A stretch of 64,000 nucleotides of DNA. Source: Meconema thalassinum (Eukaryota > Arthropoda > Insecta > Orthoptera > Tettigoniidae). Shown here one piece after another: positions 25,196 to 35,512 of this stretch (positions are counted from its first letter, which is position 1; every line of letters begins with the position of its first letter). Position numbers and translations under genes: made by a program. The notes under the pieces are model-generated. The model had not been told where the DNA came from. It made no database searches and worked only from the letters and a program-made list of their open reading frames with translations. Location: assembly GCA_946902985.2 (NCBI GenBank), contig OX336388.2, forward strand, positions 294,664,526 to 294,728,525, read 5' to 3'.

Positions 25196-26750
25196 GTATA
25201 TAAATGAAGATTATGATGAATTATATGAAAGTAGTAGCTTTTGAGCTCCTTTAAAAGAATTAATACATGTTGTGAACACATGTTCTTAAGGTAAAGCGAT
25301 TATTGTCACGGGAGAGGATTAATATAAAATTGAGATGTAGGTCAAATGTTGATTTTGAATTTATCAGTTCTTTGGAGGAAACTTGGCAGTAATGTATAGT
25401 GCAAGGTAGCGCATTGAAGTAATTTGTCACGCTAGGAAGGCGTTGAACCTAAATATACTTGGTAAAATTAATTATGAGGGGCAGTTGGTCGGGGGTAATT
25501 GAGCTATATTAAGTCCTCTAAATAGTGATGTGATCACGAGGCCATTGTGTGCATTGTATTGTAAAAGGGTGCGAAATATTTATTGTATGAGCACGGGTTT
25601 AAGGCAAAGGCCGCCCTTCGTCGCGAATGTTATAAGTCCTCCAGTATGGGATATGGTTCCCGAGGCATTTGAAAGAATCGAACCCAGATTCGTCTATGTG
25701 AAGCCCCTATATATTTGTTGTTGTATTGAATTATTCTTACCCACCAATGAGGACACTTCATAATTAATAAATGCCAAGGTTACGAGAATGGTCTAGTGAA
25801 CCTAAATATGTTGTTAAAATAAGTGAATGAAAAGCCTGGCCTGTTCAAAGAACTGCATTTAAGAAATAGCTGTATAAAGCAGAGGGTAGCCCGTCTCTGG
25901 TAGGCGAGACCTTGGAGTTCCAGCTCCCGGACAATAAATCACGCTAAGTGGCCAAGTCCAGACTTTACCATTAACGGAAGTGCGGTAGGTCTGGGAGCCG
26001 GCTGTTTTGAAGTTATAGTACACCAGAGTGTTTAGAGTTTGTTTAACGACCCGGGCTTCGAACCGAGGTTCTTGTAGATGAAGAGTACCGCTTGCAAGTT
26101 CAGATCGTTGCTTTCTTATGAGATAATGGTCTTTTAAGACAGATAAAAATAAATCCCTAATGTAATGTTATAATTATGATGTAATGATTCACGAGTTTAG
26201 GGAAGACAATTAGATTCCGGGAGTGATCTTAATTTTTGACGTGTTCAAGTAGTCTTCTATAACTCGGGAGTACGCAAATGTTTCCCAATCACTGTAGTGA
26301 ATTGTTGACTTGAGAGAGAGAGAGAGATGGTAACCGAAGAACATTGTGAAAGCCAAAAATTTAAGTAAATGAGTAACAGTACTTTGATAAGAATTATATT
26401 TTTTTGTGATTATAAGAGATACTCATATAATAGGAAGTGATGTGCTGTAAAAGAATAACACAGTGTTATGAAAGGTATCGAGCCTATTGGAGCTCTTGAT
26501 TTTATTGAATTTTAAAAGGACACTATATGGAAGTGAAAAGAAATATGAATTTGTTAGTTTATGAGAAACCATTTACTATGATTTAATCTTTGTTTTATTA
26601 TGTATTCTGAATAAGTATGAATTAAGGGTCAGTATTTTATTTGTTTAATTTGTTGTAGCGCCATATATTTGAGTAATTAAATGTTTTATAGTAGGAGTTG
26701 ATTTTGTTTATTTTTTTGGAAGTGTATCCTCTATTTAATCCAAAATGTGT
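23682..26750 (+). mobile_element. Possible LTR region without coding capacity
   Basis: It starts TGTAACACCCACATATCTG, typical of a Gypsy-type LTR, with a TATAAAAG box 195 bp in. About 2.8 kb of A-rich, non-coding sequence follows, including an ATA microsatellite (25168-25194) and a GA run (26303-26317). There is no matching second LTR in the window, and the right limit is a guess. Confidence 0.3.
23877..23884 (+). promoter_or_regulatory. TATA box of the putative LTR
   Basis: TATAAAAG followed ~25-30 bp on by ATCATGCAGTT, a plausible start-site region. Confidence 0.35.
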
Positions 26751-26829
26751 AAGTCACAGAGTGGGAGAACATACCATAACCCCGAAAATCCCCATTTGAG
26801 CATTGCTGGCATAATGTGATTTGCATATT

Positions 26830-27100
26830 TCATGCTGAATGTGCACAATATATTTATGCATTTAATTATTCATTTGTTTATTTGTTTGTTTATATCTCAT
26901 GTTGTATGTCTGTTTAGTTATTTATGTATTTTATTTATTATTTTTATTAATCATTAATTCATTCATTGATTCATTTATTTATATTTATTTCTTTATTTAT
27001 TCATCCATTAATTCTCTCATTCATTCTTTTTTGTATATACTTATTTATTCAATTATTTTATTTAATTATTACTTAATTTATTTAATTATTTATTGCCGGT
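26830..27100. repeat. TTTA-rich simple sequence
   Basis: Degenerate TTTAT/TTCAT words, no coding content. Confidence 0.8.
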
Positions 27101-27282
27101 AATGATTATCACTAGTATCTTTGTTTTTGGTTTAACTTATACCGTATGTACCGTATCTTAGTACGCTGTTCTTTGAATGTAACTTTGGATACGGTGCATC
27201 TTTCTTGTAGGTCATTTCTGCATTTATTTATAATTCTACAGTAAATTAGGGCTATTGCTTAAGTGTATCACTCCCCCCTCCC

Positions 27283-27950
27283 CTCCTCCCTCTCCTCCAC
27301 CCCCCAGGGGCTCACATCTAGTGGGACGTGGGTTGGCGACCACGAGACCCCAGCTGAGTCTGGCATTGTTTCCACTTGTGCAAAGCTCCTCTCCGTCTTC
27401 TTTCCTGTCGACCTCTCTTGTTCTTTTCCGACGCCGACGGTATTAGGGTATCCGAGGGCTAGGGAGTCTCTTCCTTTCCCGCCTTCATGACCCTTCTCTC
27501 ATCTTTCCTGATCCCTCATTCTTCTAGGGATCGGCCTTCTTTTTCTTTTCATTATATTTCCTTTTCTCTTTAAGATTCCCGCCCTGTTTTTGTGAATTGG
27601 CTCCCCGTGTACCTAATTTACATGTTGTAATTGTTTTTTAATCTACACTACATTTTGTAAGTATTTTCAATATAAATTGCATTTTGTAAGTATTTTGAAT
27701 CTGAATTGCATTTTGTGAGTATTATAAATCCAAATTGCACTTTGTCAACTATATTTAACTCTAACCTACATTTTGTGAATATTTTCCATCTAAATTCCAT
27801 TGTGTGTATCTTTTCAATCTCTTGTCAGTATTTTAAATCTCCGTTAGTTTTCGTTATGGTGTCATTTTCGCTATTACCCAGACAATTAGGGGCCGATAAC
27901 CTAGATGTTAGCCCCTTAAAACCACAATTATCATCACCATTAAGTGTATC
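27283..27950 (+). mobile_element. LINE 3' untranslated fragment, copy 1
   Basis: It shares CAGGGGCTCACATCTAGTGG and the following ~250 bp with 35513-36612. It then has about seven ~29 bp units (CATTTTGTAAGTATTTT type) and ends near GGGGCCGATAACCTAGATG and CCCCTTAAAACCACAATTATC, a variant of the LINE tail at 63630. No ORF of the element remains. Confidence 0.65.
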
Positions 27951-27959
27951 ACAGCAACA

Positions 27960-28240
27960 GTAGCGACATCTTCATAGATTAGTTGGTGGAGTTTGTTGAC
28001 GGGATTGTCATTTCTCAGTCTTGCAGCATTGCAGGTACCGTATATAAATAGTTCTATTTAGTAGACCAGTAATAGTTGCCAACCTTTCAAAGTTTTTGTC
28101 ACTGTTTGTTGTTTTGTTTTTGAGGGCAGTGACTGTTAGTGGGTGTAATTGTAGGTTTCGTAGAACTACTTTGTCTGTCAGGTATCTGATGATGCTCGCT
28201 TGGTGAGAAAAACAGGCCATCCCTTAGTTCTCTCTGCAGT
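27960..28240. other. Unassigned, with a decayed hammerhead-like motif
   Basis: At 28181-28220 on the plus strand, CTGATGA is followed by a hairpin (TCGC/GTGA or CTCGC/GTGAG), then GAAAAAC and AGGCCATCC. The layout mirrors 5269-5309 with changed stem bases and a two-base insertion in the second core. A related repeat is likely but the flanks do not match well. Confidence 0.35.
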
Positions 28241-28247
28241 TCAAAAC

Positions 28248-29250
28248 ATACCGGGCGAGTCTTCTGCCCGTTATTTGTCTAGTATTCGGCCACACTTCCA
28301 ACGTCTGATGGCAGCATGGTCGACAGTTCCTCGTCTATAAACAAGCCACAATGACGCCTTGCGGGCGATATGATAAGGTGGGGCCCACAACAATAGGAAA
28401 TAAAAAAATATCAAATCAAATGGAAAATACTTTGGTAATAATAATAAAATAAAGAATAGTTACAATATTTTGAATACACTACAGTACATTTTTTTAATAA
28501 TATGAAAGAAGCCTTTAAGTCCCCTTGAAGAAGATTATGTAAACTATGAAATATTAAAATATTACTTTTCGCCTTTTTTCCCGGCTGAAGTCTTCTATTG
28601 TTTCACTGAAATCTAAACTTGCTAAACGGTCACGGGAGGTCATAGCTGCACTGAAGAAAGGACTACGAATTATAAATTGGTTTAAAAAGTATAATTAATT
28701 AATTAAATAAAAAATTGTTCATGGCGCGGGGCCCTGCGCGGTCGCCCTCCTTGCCCTCCCCTACATCCACCCCTGAGTCCCTAAACGACTTTACAAGATT
28801 TATGACGACATGGAGGCAAGAACTCGCCACCCTAACACAGGTCCGTTACATGTACCGCACTTGTACCATTGCTCCTTTACTACTCGTGCTCCTTGCCCAA
28901 AAGCGATGAGATGTGATACTGCTTTCCACTTCGAAGGTTCATTCACATTTTTTTTATCAGTAAGCCACCGTACCCAGTGTAAATTTCGTATCCAACTGAA
29001 ACCGTATAATCGGAATGTACTTTGTACATGCCTGTAAGACAGTTTTATGAATTGTATAATAACCTGTCGTGCACATGTTTTTGTAAAGGTCTTGCTTCCA
29101 TGCCGTCATAAATCTTGTAAAGTCGTTTAGGGCCATTGTTGCTTGGGTATAGACAGGGAACTATGCTGCCATCAGACGTTGGACGTGTGGCCGAAAACTA
29201 GAAAAATAAGGGGCAGAAGACTCACCCGGTATATCGAGTTGTACACCAGC
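28248..29250. mobile_element. Non-autonomous DNA element with long TIRs
   Basis: The ends are inverted copies over ~100 bp (CCGGGYGAGTCTTCTGCCC outermost; CCAACGTCTGATGGCAGCAT further in), flanked by TA. The inverted match resumes at 28779-28822 against 29088-29135, so the left arm was split by ~435 bp of later sequence. No transposase. Confidence 0.7.
28345..28774 (-). mobile_element. hAT-like fragment nested in the TIR element
   Basis: The right end reads (minus strand) CAGGGGTGGATGTAGGGG followed by GGGCGACCGCGCAGGGC, the kind of terminus seen in hAT elements. The left end has no matching terminus. Its limits come from the break in the surrounding inverted repeat. Confidence 0.4.
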
Positions 29251-29883
29251 CCCTTGTCTTTTTGGACAATGGCAACCCAACTAACGCGTATAACATAGTC
29301 ATCCTAAAAACATTAGTACCTGCTCCTTTACGGCCCTGGTACAACTTTACCGTTGAGTTCATGCTCGTGAATATAGCAGAAATCATTAGCGGCAGTGTTA
29401 TTTCAATGACCTCAAATATAATGCATGATTAAAACGATCACAGCTCCGAATAACACCACCTTACGTTTGAACAGGAAGTGTCGACGTGCCAGCAACACGC
29501 CATGGCTCTCAGTAGCCAGTCCCGATCCTATGATCTGGCCCAAAATGTTCCGGGTTCGATTTCCGGCCAGGCCATCGGGAATTGGGTGTTTGTGACGTCT
29601 TCATGTACAAAAGAAACCAAACACTGGGAACAAATTATCAGAAACAAGTAAAAAAGTAGATATACTCTGTACGCTGTGACAATGGGATTAACATTTGGCT
29701 GGAAATTCCACATCCGCCATCACCCCTCTGCCTCTTGAGCAATCCATGTTTGGATAGTTGATGTCATAATACTCTGCGTTGCAATATCACAGCCCTGGTG
29801 CTTCAGTGCCTGGTTAGCTGTGTCTCTGGCTTGTACAGTTTGATCGCTTGTTAATTCTAACTGTGCATTGGTGCTTTAGTGAT
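29251..29883. other. Unassigned, with a tRNA-like patch
   Basis: Around 29500-29600 a CCGGGTTCGATTTCCGG T-arm-like stretch suggests a SINE fragment, but no A-box or second copy supports it. Nothing else seen. Confidence 0.35.
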
Positions 29884-30391
29884 TATTGGTTGGTTCCTCA
29901 GTTTAGGGGCTGCGACAACGCGGTCATGTAGTCCCGTGTACTTTGGGTGTGTGCAGAATCTGTCTGATAACCAGTGTTAATTGTGATGGCTGTATTAGTG
30001 TGTGTATCTGTTTTAATTCAAGTAAGGACTGCAGACAATAATTTCAAGTAGTTTTTACTTTTCCAACCAAATGCTACCGTCCACGACACCTAGCTTGCTG
30101 ACTTGCCTACTAGATGGCATCGCAGTCAGCACCTGGCGGCGAACGTTAGAACTAATAGAGCATTATCAATTCTAACCTAGAAATTTTGGCACCACACAAG
30201 TGTAATTAGTGGAAGGTTCTTATTCATGCCATAAATCTATGACATGGGACCGCCGGCTTTAATTCCCCTCCGAAGGAAGGCATACCGAGGGATTTTTAAC
30301 GTTCTTAAAAATCCGACGACTTCGGCCGGGTTTGAACCCGCGATCTTGGGCATAGAAGCTCAGCATGCTACCAACCATGACACTGAAGCCG
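29884..30391 (-). mobile_element. SINE-A, near full length
   Basis: Reverse copy with tail (GGTTGGTTCCTCAG), body and the whole tRNA-like head, including the B-box GGGTTTGAACCCG (as printed) and the A-box side CATGCTACCAACCATG. No exact target duplication seen. Confidence 0.85.
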
Positions 30392-30419
30392 CTAGTCTAT
30401 TTTGACGTCATATTTTGCT

Positions 30420-30830
30420 ATGTCGGAGGCGTGTACGGTGGCTAAGGGAAAGGGTGAACTGAAAACCACAGGGCGAGGAATCGTTTTGCGAGGTCAGTCC
30501 CGTGAATTTGTTATGTACTTTACAGGGATATTTTGAGAAGGAGAGAGATAACGGTGGTCTAATAGTGCTTTATAGTAAAGTTGTCGACAGAACTTCTGAT
30601 GCCCTAAACATGCTGAAGTAGAAAATCTGACCAAAGAAGCATTAGGTAAGGTGACTGCTGAAGACCGGAGAAAATCCGTGGAACACACCCGGAAAGAACT
30701 TGAAAGAACGAGGGCATTTTAGAACAAGCGATTGACAGCTTAGTGATATCTGTGGCTGTTCAAGTGATAGTTCCGAGAGTGACACTGACACTGCCAGTGA
30801 TAACAGTGGTGTGGAACCTCTCTTACCTTA
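30420..30830 (+). pseudogene. Decayed DNA-transposon protein, internally deleted
   Basis: The plus strand yields GKGELKTTGRGIVLRGQ near the start and KVTAEDRRKSVEHTRKELE further on, broken by stops. They resemble the N-terminal helix-turn-helix lead and the C-terminal tail of a transposase-like family common in insects, with the middle missing. This is recognition from memory of weak motifs, so low confidence. Confidence 0.3.
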
Positions 30831-30844
30831 ATCTTTAGAGGCAG

Positions 30845-30885
30845 ATGATCTTGCTGTTCCGCCCCTTAAAACTCCAATAACTTAC
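30845..30885 (+). mobile_element. LINE 3' tail fragment
   Basis: AGGCAGATGATCTTGCTG followed by TTCCGCCCCTTAAAACTCC matches the 3' tail at 63630-63668. Confidence 0.55.
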
Positions 30886-30889
30886 TACT

Positions 30890-32205
30890 GCTCGGGTCTA
30901 AGCTGCGTGAACCTGAGAGGAATGTGGATCGCGCACTACGAGAAGTGATGGTGACGAGTGATTAGGTTTTCCGGTCCGTGCTTAGTAACAGAACCAAATA
31001 CATTGGTCGGTGACTCACTCACTCATTCGCAACGCCACACTGGTTTCAGCAAACACCCTGTGTTAGCAGTATTTGAATAGACGGGAATATCAGGTAACAC
31101 GGCGGGCTGTCGATAGGCCTCTCAATTCTCGCCTGCTCCATCCTTGCCTCTGCTCTTCACCCCGCAAGTTCACAGAGCTTAGACCCGAGCAGTACCTGAA
31201 CCTTCGTTTAAAATGACTAGTTGGAAATAAATCTACGAGAACTTCCAGTAATATCGGTCTTAGTGGGTCACCCATCATCTAGATACCAGTGTGAAGGTCC
31301 TTGATGCTATCCTTCAAAATTGTAGGTTCCTTTTCTTTTAAATCTCTGAACTGACAGTTCACATTTATTTTTTGTGCGTTTTCTTAAACATGATTTTGCT
31401 TTGAGTAACAACTTGCTCTCTTCAAAGTTAAGGCATAGCTTGAGACGTTAAGCACAGTAGTTGACTTGAGGAATGTTAATGATGCCACAATGTAAACTAA
31501 CAAGCTTATTGACAGCATTATGATGATGATGATGATAATTGTTGTTTTAAGGGGCCTAACATCTAGGTTATCGGCCCCGACAGCATTATGACTGGTGCGT
31601 ATAGCAATAATGGTAGTGAAAGCTGATGAAATGCCGAGACCTTCTACTCGAACATATGGTACTTAATAAGCTGTAAAAAAAGTTGAAAGCATGTGAGTAA
31701 AAATTTCTCGGGTTTGTGCAAACCTTGCCTGAATATTTCGTACCCAATATTGGAGAAAAATCCTCTTTTAAGCTTGAAGCAGTAGATTGTCATAGAAAAA
31801 AATGTAGGCTAACATTATTGCAAGTTATCGAACTCAACGTTTTCTTGAAGCCATTACTATTATCACAGAAAATAAGGAGATATTGTATATTCTATGTCTG
31901 TAGCAACTATTCTAGATTCTAAATAATTCCTTAGCTTATCGTTATCACTAAAGTAATTATTAAGTAAATTATAGCGAGTTGAACTAACTCATTTGTCCAC
32001 GCGCGTGCGGTAGAAGCGAGCTGCTTGGCAACCTCGCTCCCTGACCACATGGTGAGGAGAGAACTGTCAATCCCATTCTGGCAGCGTACAGAGTAAAGGT
32101 GGCTAGATCAAGCATTGCTGAAGTAGCGTCAGCCGAGCTGCCTGGTAGCAGGTTCAAACCCGGAGCTAGTAAGTATTTTTTGCTTAATGTTGTTTATAGT
32201 GGATG
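30890..32205. other. Mostly unassigned; one reversed LINE tail
   Basis: At 31537-31580 GTTGTTTTAAGGGGCCTAAC with TTATCGGCCCC is the minus-strand LINE 3' tail. A B-box-like GGTTCAAACCC occurs at ~32150, just before the mariner insertion, without a convincing A-box. No gene seen. Confidence 0.45.
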
Positions 32206-32207
32206 TA

Positions 32208-33710
32208 CGAGGCACGTCCAGAAAGTAAGTTCCGTTTGGTAATAAAATTAAATTGTGTACAGATACAGAAAAAATATTTATTGCACAACATTCTACACCT
32301 CTTAAACTACTTTTCCACATAACTGCCGAACGTTTGCAGGCATTTGTCATAGCGTGACACAAGTTTTTGGATACCTTCTTCATAGAAGTTTGCCGCCTGT
32401 GTCTTCAACCAGTTGGAAACATCTTCTTTCAGCTCGTCGTCATTGTTGAAGTGTTGACCGCCAAGGAAAGACTTGAGATGTGTGAACAGATGAAAGTTGC
32501 TAGGAGCGAGGTCAGGGCTGTACGGAGGGTGGTCAAACACGTCCCAGCCAAATCCCTGTATGAGGTTTTTCGTCACATTTGCAGTGTGTGGTCGAGCATT
32601 GTCGTGAAGAAAAACAACACCTTTCGACAGCAACCCTCGGCGCTTATTCTGTATTGCGCGGCGCAATTTCCTAAGTGTCTCGCAGTAAGCATCTGCGTTG
32701 ATTGTTTGACCACGCGGTAAGAAATCAATGAGTAAGATGCCTTTCCAGTCCCAGAACACTCTGCACATCATTTTCCGAGGTGTCAAGATTTGTTTCGGCT
32801 TAACCTTTGCTGGGGATGAAGTGTGTCTCCATTCCATTGATTGCCGCTTACTTTCAGGGGTGTCGTAAGAAACCCAAGTTTCATCTCCTGTGACTATCTG
32901 TGTCAGAAATTCTTCGCCGCCTTCATTGTAACGGGTCAAAAACTGAAGTGCACTACCCAACCGTTTTGTTTTGTGTTGCTCCGTAAGAATCTTTGGTACC
33001 CAACGTCGGCAAAGTTTACGAAAGTTCAGTTTTTCGGTAAAAATTTCATGAATTAATGATCGTGAGATTTGGGGAAATTCCATAGCGAGAGCACTAATTG
33101 TAAACCTGCGGTTTTTCCGGATCTTGTCATCAATCACGTGAACCAGTTCTTCTGTAACCAAAGATGGACGCCCACTTCGTTCTTCATTGTGCACTTCACT
33201 ACGTCCTTCATTGAACTGTCGGACCCATCTTCTCACCATTGAATCACTCATCGCATTTTGTCCATACACTTCGCAAATATGCCGATAAATTTCAATTGGT
33301 TTCACTTTCCTAGCATTCAGAAAACGAATCACAGATCTGATTTCACAAGCGGCGGGATTTTCAATCAACACCGACATTGTACGAGTAAACATGCACAACA
33401 ACGCGTACGTGGCTGACAGCGCTCTCCAAATGGCGCACGTTTCTTCTCTTTGATACAGAGCGTCTACCGCGCATATGCGGAACTGCGCTGCAGCGGATCG
33501 TACAACTAGTTGAAGACACAGGCGGCACACGTCAATGAAGAAGGTATACAAAAACTCGTGCCACGCTACGACAAATGCCTGCAACATTTCGGCAGTTATG
33601 TGGAAAAGTAGTTTAAGGGTTGTAGAATTTTGTGCAATAAATACTTTTTCTGTATCTGTACACAATTTAATGTTATTACCAAACGGAACTTACTTTCTGG
33701 ACGTACTTCG
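32208..33710 (-). mobile_element. mariner element, full length, 208-bp terminal inverted repeats
   Basis: The 1,503 bp element is flanked by TA (32206-32207 and 33711-33712). Both ends begin with a CGAA/CGAG stretch and then ACGTCCAGAAAGTAAGTTCC. The inverted match runs far beyond a normal ~30 bp mariner TIR, to about 32415 and 33503, with only scattered differences. The inner part of each repeat encodes the last ~36 transposase residues, so the 3' coding end is duplicated at the 5' side. Transposase lies between, on the minus strand. Confidence 0.92.
32307..33377 (-). CDS. mariner transposase, uninterrupted but DD34N
   Basis: A 356-residue frame, the usual length for mariner. I start at the ATG at 33377 (MSVLIENPAACEIRS). 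The frame stays open upstream to 33665, but that extension of 96 residues is just the right terminal repeat read through. In order: two N-terminal helix-turn-helix regions (with MVRRWVRQFNEGRSE), the WVPKILTEQHK linker, first catalytic Asp in VTGDETWV, second in HDNARPH, and YSPDLAPS followed by Asn. With 34 residues after the second Asp, the third catalytic position is residue 294, and it is Asn (codon AAC, 32496-32498) where active mariners have Asp. The same change occurs in the domesticated human SETMAR. The protein may still bind DNA but strand transfer is probably impaired. No stops or frameshifts, so the copy looks fairly young. Confidence 0.9.
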   Translation of the reverse strand: MSVLIENPAACEIRSVIRFLNARKVKPIEIYRHICEVYGQNAMSDSMVRRWVRQFNEGRSEVHNEERSGRPSLVTEELVHVIDDKIRKNRRFTISALAMEFPQISRSLIHEIFTEKLNFRKLCRRWVPKILTEQHKTKRLGSALQFLTRYNEGGEEFLTQIVTGDETWVSYDTPESKRQSMEWRHTSSPAKVKPKQILTPRKMMCRVFWDWKGILLIDFLPRGQTINADAYCETLRKLRRAIQNKRRGLLSKGVVFLHDNARPHTANVTKNLIQGFGWDVFDHPPYSPDLAPSNFHLFTHLKSFLGGQHFNNDDELKEDVSNWLKTQAANFYEEGIQKLVSRYDKCLQTFGSYVEK

Positions 33711-33845
33711 TATTATGTACGCATATCTACCTGTTCCAATGAGTGATTTTTTATTTGGTCCTGAAAAGGACTGTTTTTATCCCATGGTACGTAGCCAGGT
33801 TGGACGATGACATAATGATCTGTAAGGAAATCAGGGTACTCTGTA

Positions 33846-34185
33846 CCGGGTGAGTTAGCCGTGGTCGTTACGGCGTGGCTGCTGGCAGTTGCTCACATCC
33901 AGGAGGCGACGAGGTTCGAATCCCCCCGCCGGCAACCTTGAAGATGGTATTCTGTGGTTTCCCATCTTCCTTCCAGGCAAATGCCGGGGTTGGTCCTTAA
34001 CGATAGGCCACAGCCACTACCTTCCAACTCCTGGTCCTTACATTCAAACTTTCCTACCCAGACAACACTCCACACGCGACGGTACATGTAGCTCACCCCA
34101 TGGGTGTCCGCATAGAAGCAGCTACAAACTGGCGAGCCGAACTTGTCCTCGGACACTCCCGGCACTAAAAACCAAACGCTAAAGA
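33846..34185 (+). mobile_element. SINE-F, tRNA-derived, exact target duplication
   Basis: The head has GTTAGCCGTGGTCGTTACGG and the B-box CGAGGTTCGAATCCCC; the body is 260 bp. Flanked by the exact 13-base duplication AGGGTACTCTGTA (33833-33845 and 34186-34198). A second copy lies inverted at 34892-35245. Confidence 0.9.
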
Positions 34186-34198
34186 AGGGTACTCTGTA

Positions 34199-34891
34199 GC
34201 AAGTTTTCGAAAGGCTGACCACCTTAGTTTAAGGGAAAACTCAAACTCACTCAGGCCGCCGGCCGCGTGTTAAGTCAAAGCCCTCTGTAATAGCGGGATG
34301 TAAACCAGTCCTCATTCGCACGTTTGACAAATAAAAATAAAAAGGTATTAATTGATCCACTCATGAGAAATACCGTAGAGTATTGAGTTCATTAGACTTT
34401 AAACATGATGTTTCTCACTAAAGATATGCTAAGAGAGAAACTGAAATTATCAGATACGAAAGCTACTAAATGAATGAGCGCCTGCTTAATGAATTTTCAG
34501 GTATGATTAATTTTATACAAACAAAATAAAGTGTGTTGGCATGTTTGTGGAATTGATTTTCAAATCTCTATCACCTGCTCGAGACTAACGTAAGTCATCC
34601 TGGAAGTGGTTTTCCGTGGTATCCCACTTCTACTCCAGATAAAATGTTGGGATGGTTCGAAATTTAAGACCACTGCCACCTCGTTAACATTCCTGCCTTC
34701 AGTTATACACAAACTACTGCTGACACCGTAACAACATAGGTTATTAGACAAATTTAAACACACACAGGAAGACAAGAATGTGATGATCAGGATGTCCAAG
34801 CTCCTAAAGTTTAAAAAGATACCTCAAATATTGACGCCACGGAGAAGAGGAAAATGAAGTTTCACGTGCATTGGCCCATGGCTCATGAACT
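34199..34891. other. Unassigned sequence between the two SINE-F copies
   Basis: Around 34590-34745 are scraps resembling SINE bodies (GGTTTTCCGTGGTATCCCAC; ACCGTAACAACATAGG), too decayed to classify. No gene. Confidence 0.4.
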
Positions 34892-35245
34892 TCTTTTATT
34901 TATTTTTTATATTCTTTTGCGTATGGCTTTTAGTGCCGGGAGTGTCTGAGGACATGTTCGGCTCGCCAGATTTTGTAGCTGCTTCTATGCGGACATCCAT
35001 GGGGTGAGCTACAAGTACCGTCGCGTGTGGAGTGTTGTCTGGGTAGGAAAGTGTGAATGTAAGGACGAGGAATTGGAAGGTAGCGTCTGTGGCCTATAGT
35101 TAGGGACCAACCCCGGCATTTCCCTGTAAAGAAGATGGGAAACCACAGAATACCATCTTCAAGGTTGCCGGCGGGGGGATGCGAACCTCCTCGACAACCG
35201 GATGTGAGCGACTGCCACGCCGTAACGACCACGGCTAACTCATCT
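34892..35245 (-). mobile_element. SINE-F, inverted copy
   Basis: Reverse copy of 33846-34185 with complete head (GGGATGCGAACCTCCTCG as printed). Flanked by GGCTCATGAACT and GGTTCATGAACT, a 12-base duplication with one difference. Confidence 0.88.
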
Positions 35246-35512
35246 GGTTCATGAACTATTAGTCCTAGTGACTCGGAATTTGAATAAAATAAAACTTTGA
35301 ACCTTCTCCACCTTGTAACTGGCTGTTCTTTGATGCAACCACTTTCAGTGTAGCCTTAGTAAGCGAATGTTTGACGCTTTTCAGCGCTTATATGGCTTTT
35401 AAGATTATGCGTGGCGAGGATGAAACCAGGTCTTTAATAGTTGAAGATTATCCTGAATACAGTAACATACACCACATTAGGGAGACTAGACTTGGCCATA
35501 CACTGTCACATT

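Noticed and set aside
28520..28570. A TTGAAGA...GAAATATT stretch that recalls a hammerhead
   Set aside because: The first core base is wrong, no stem of three or more pairs forms between the cores, and no cleavage triplet follows.
33535..33810. A 91-residue plus frame over the right end of the mariner element
   Set aside because: It is the antisense of the duplicated transposase end.
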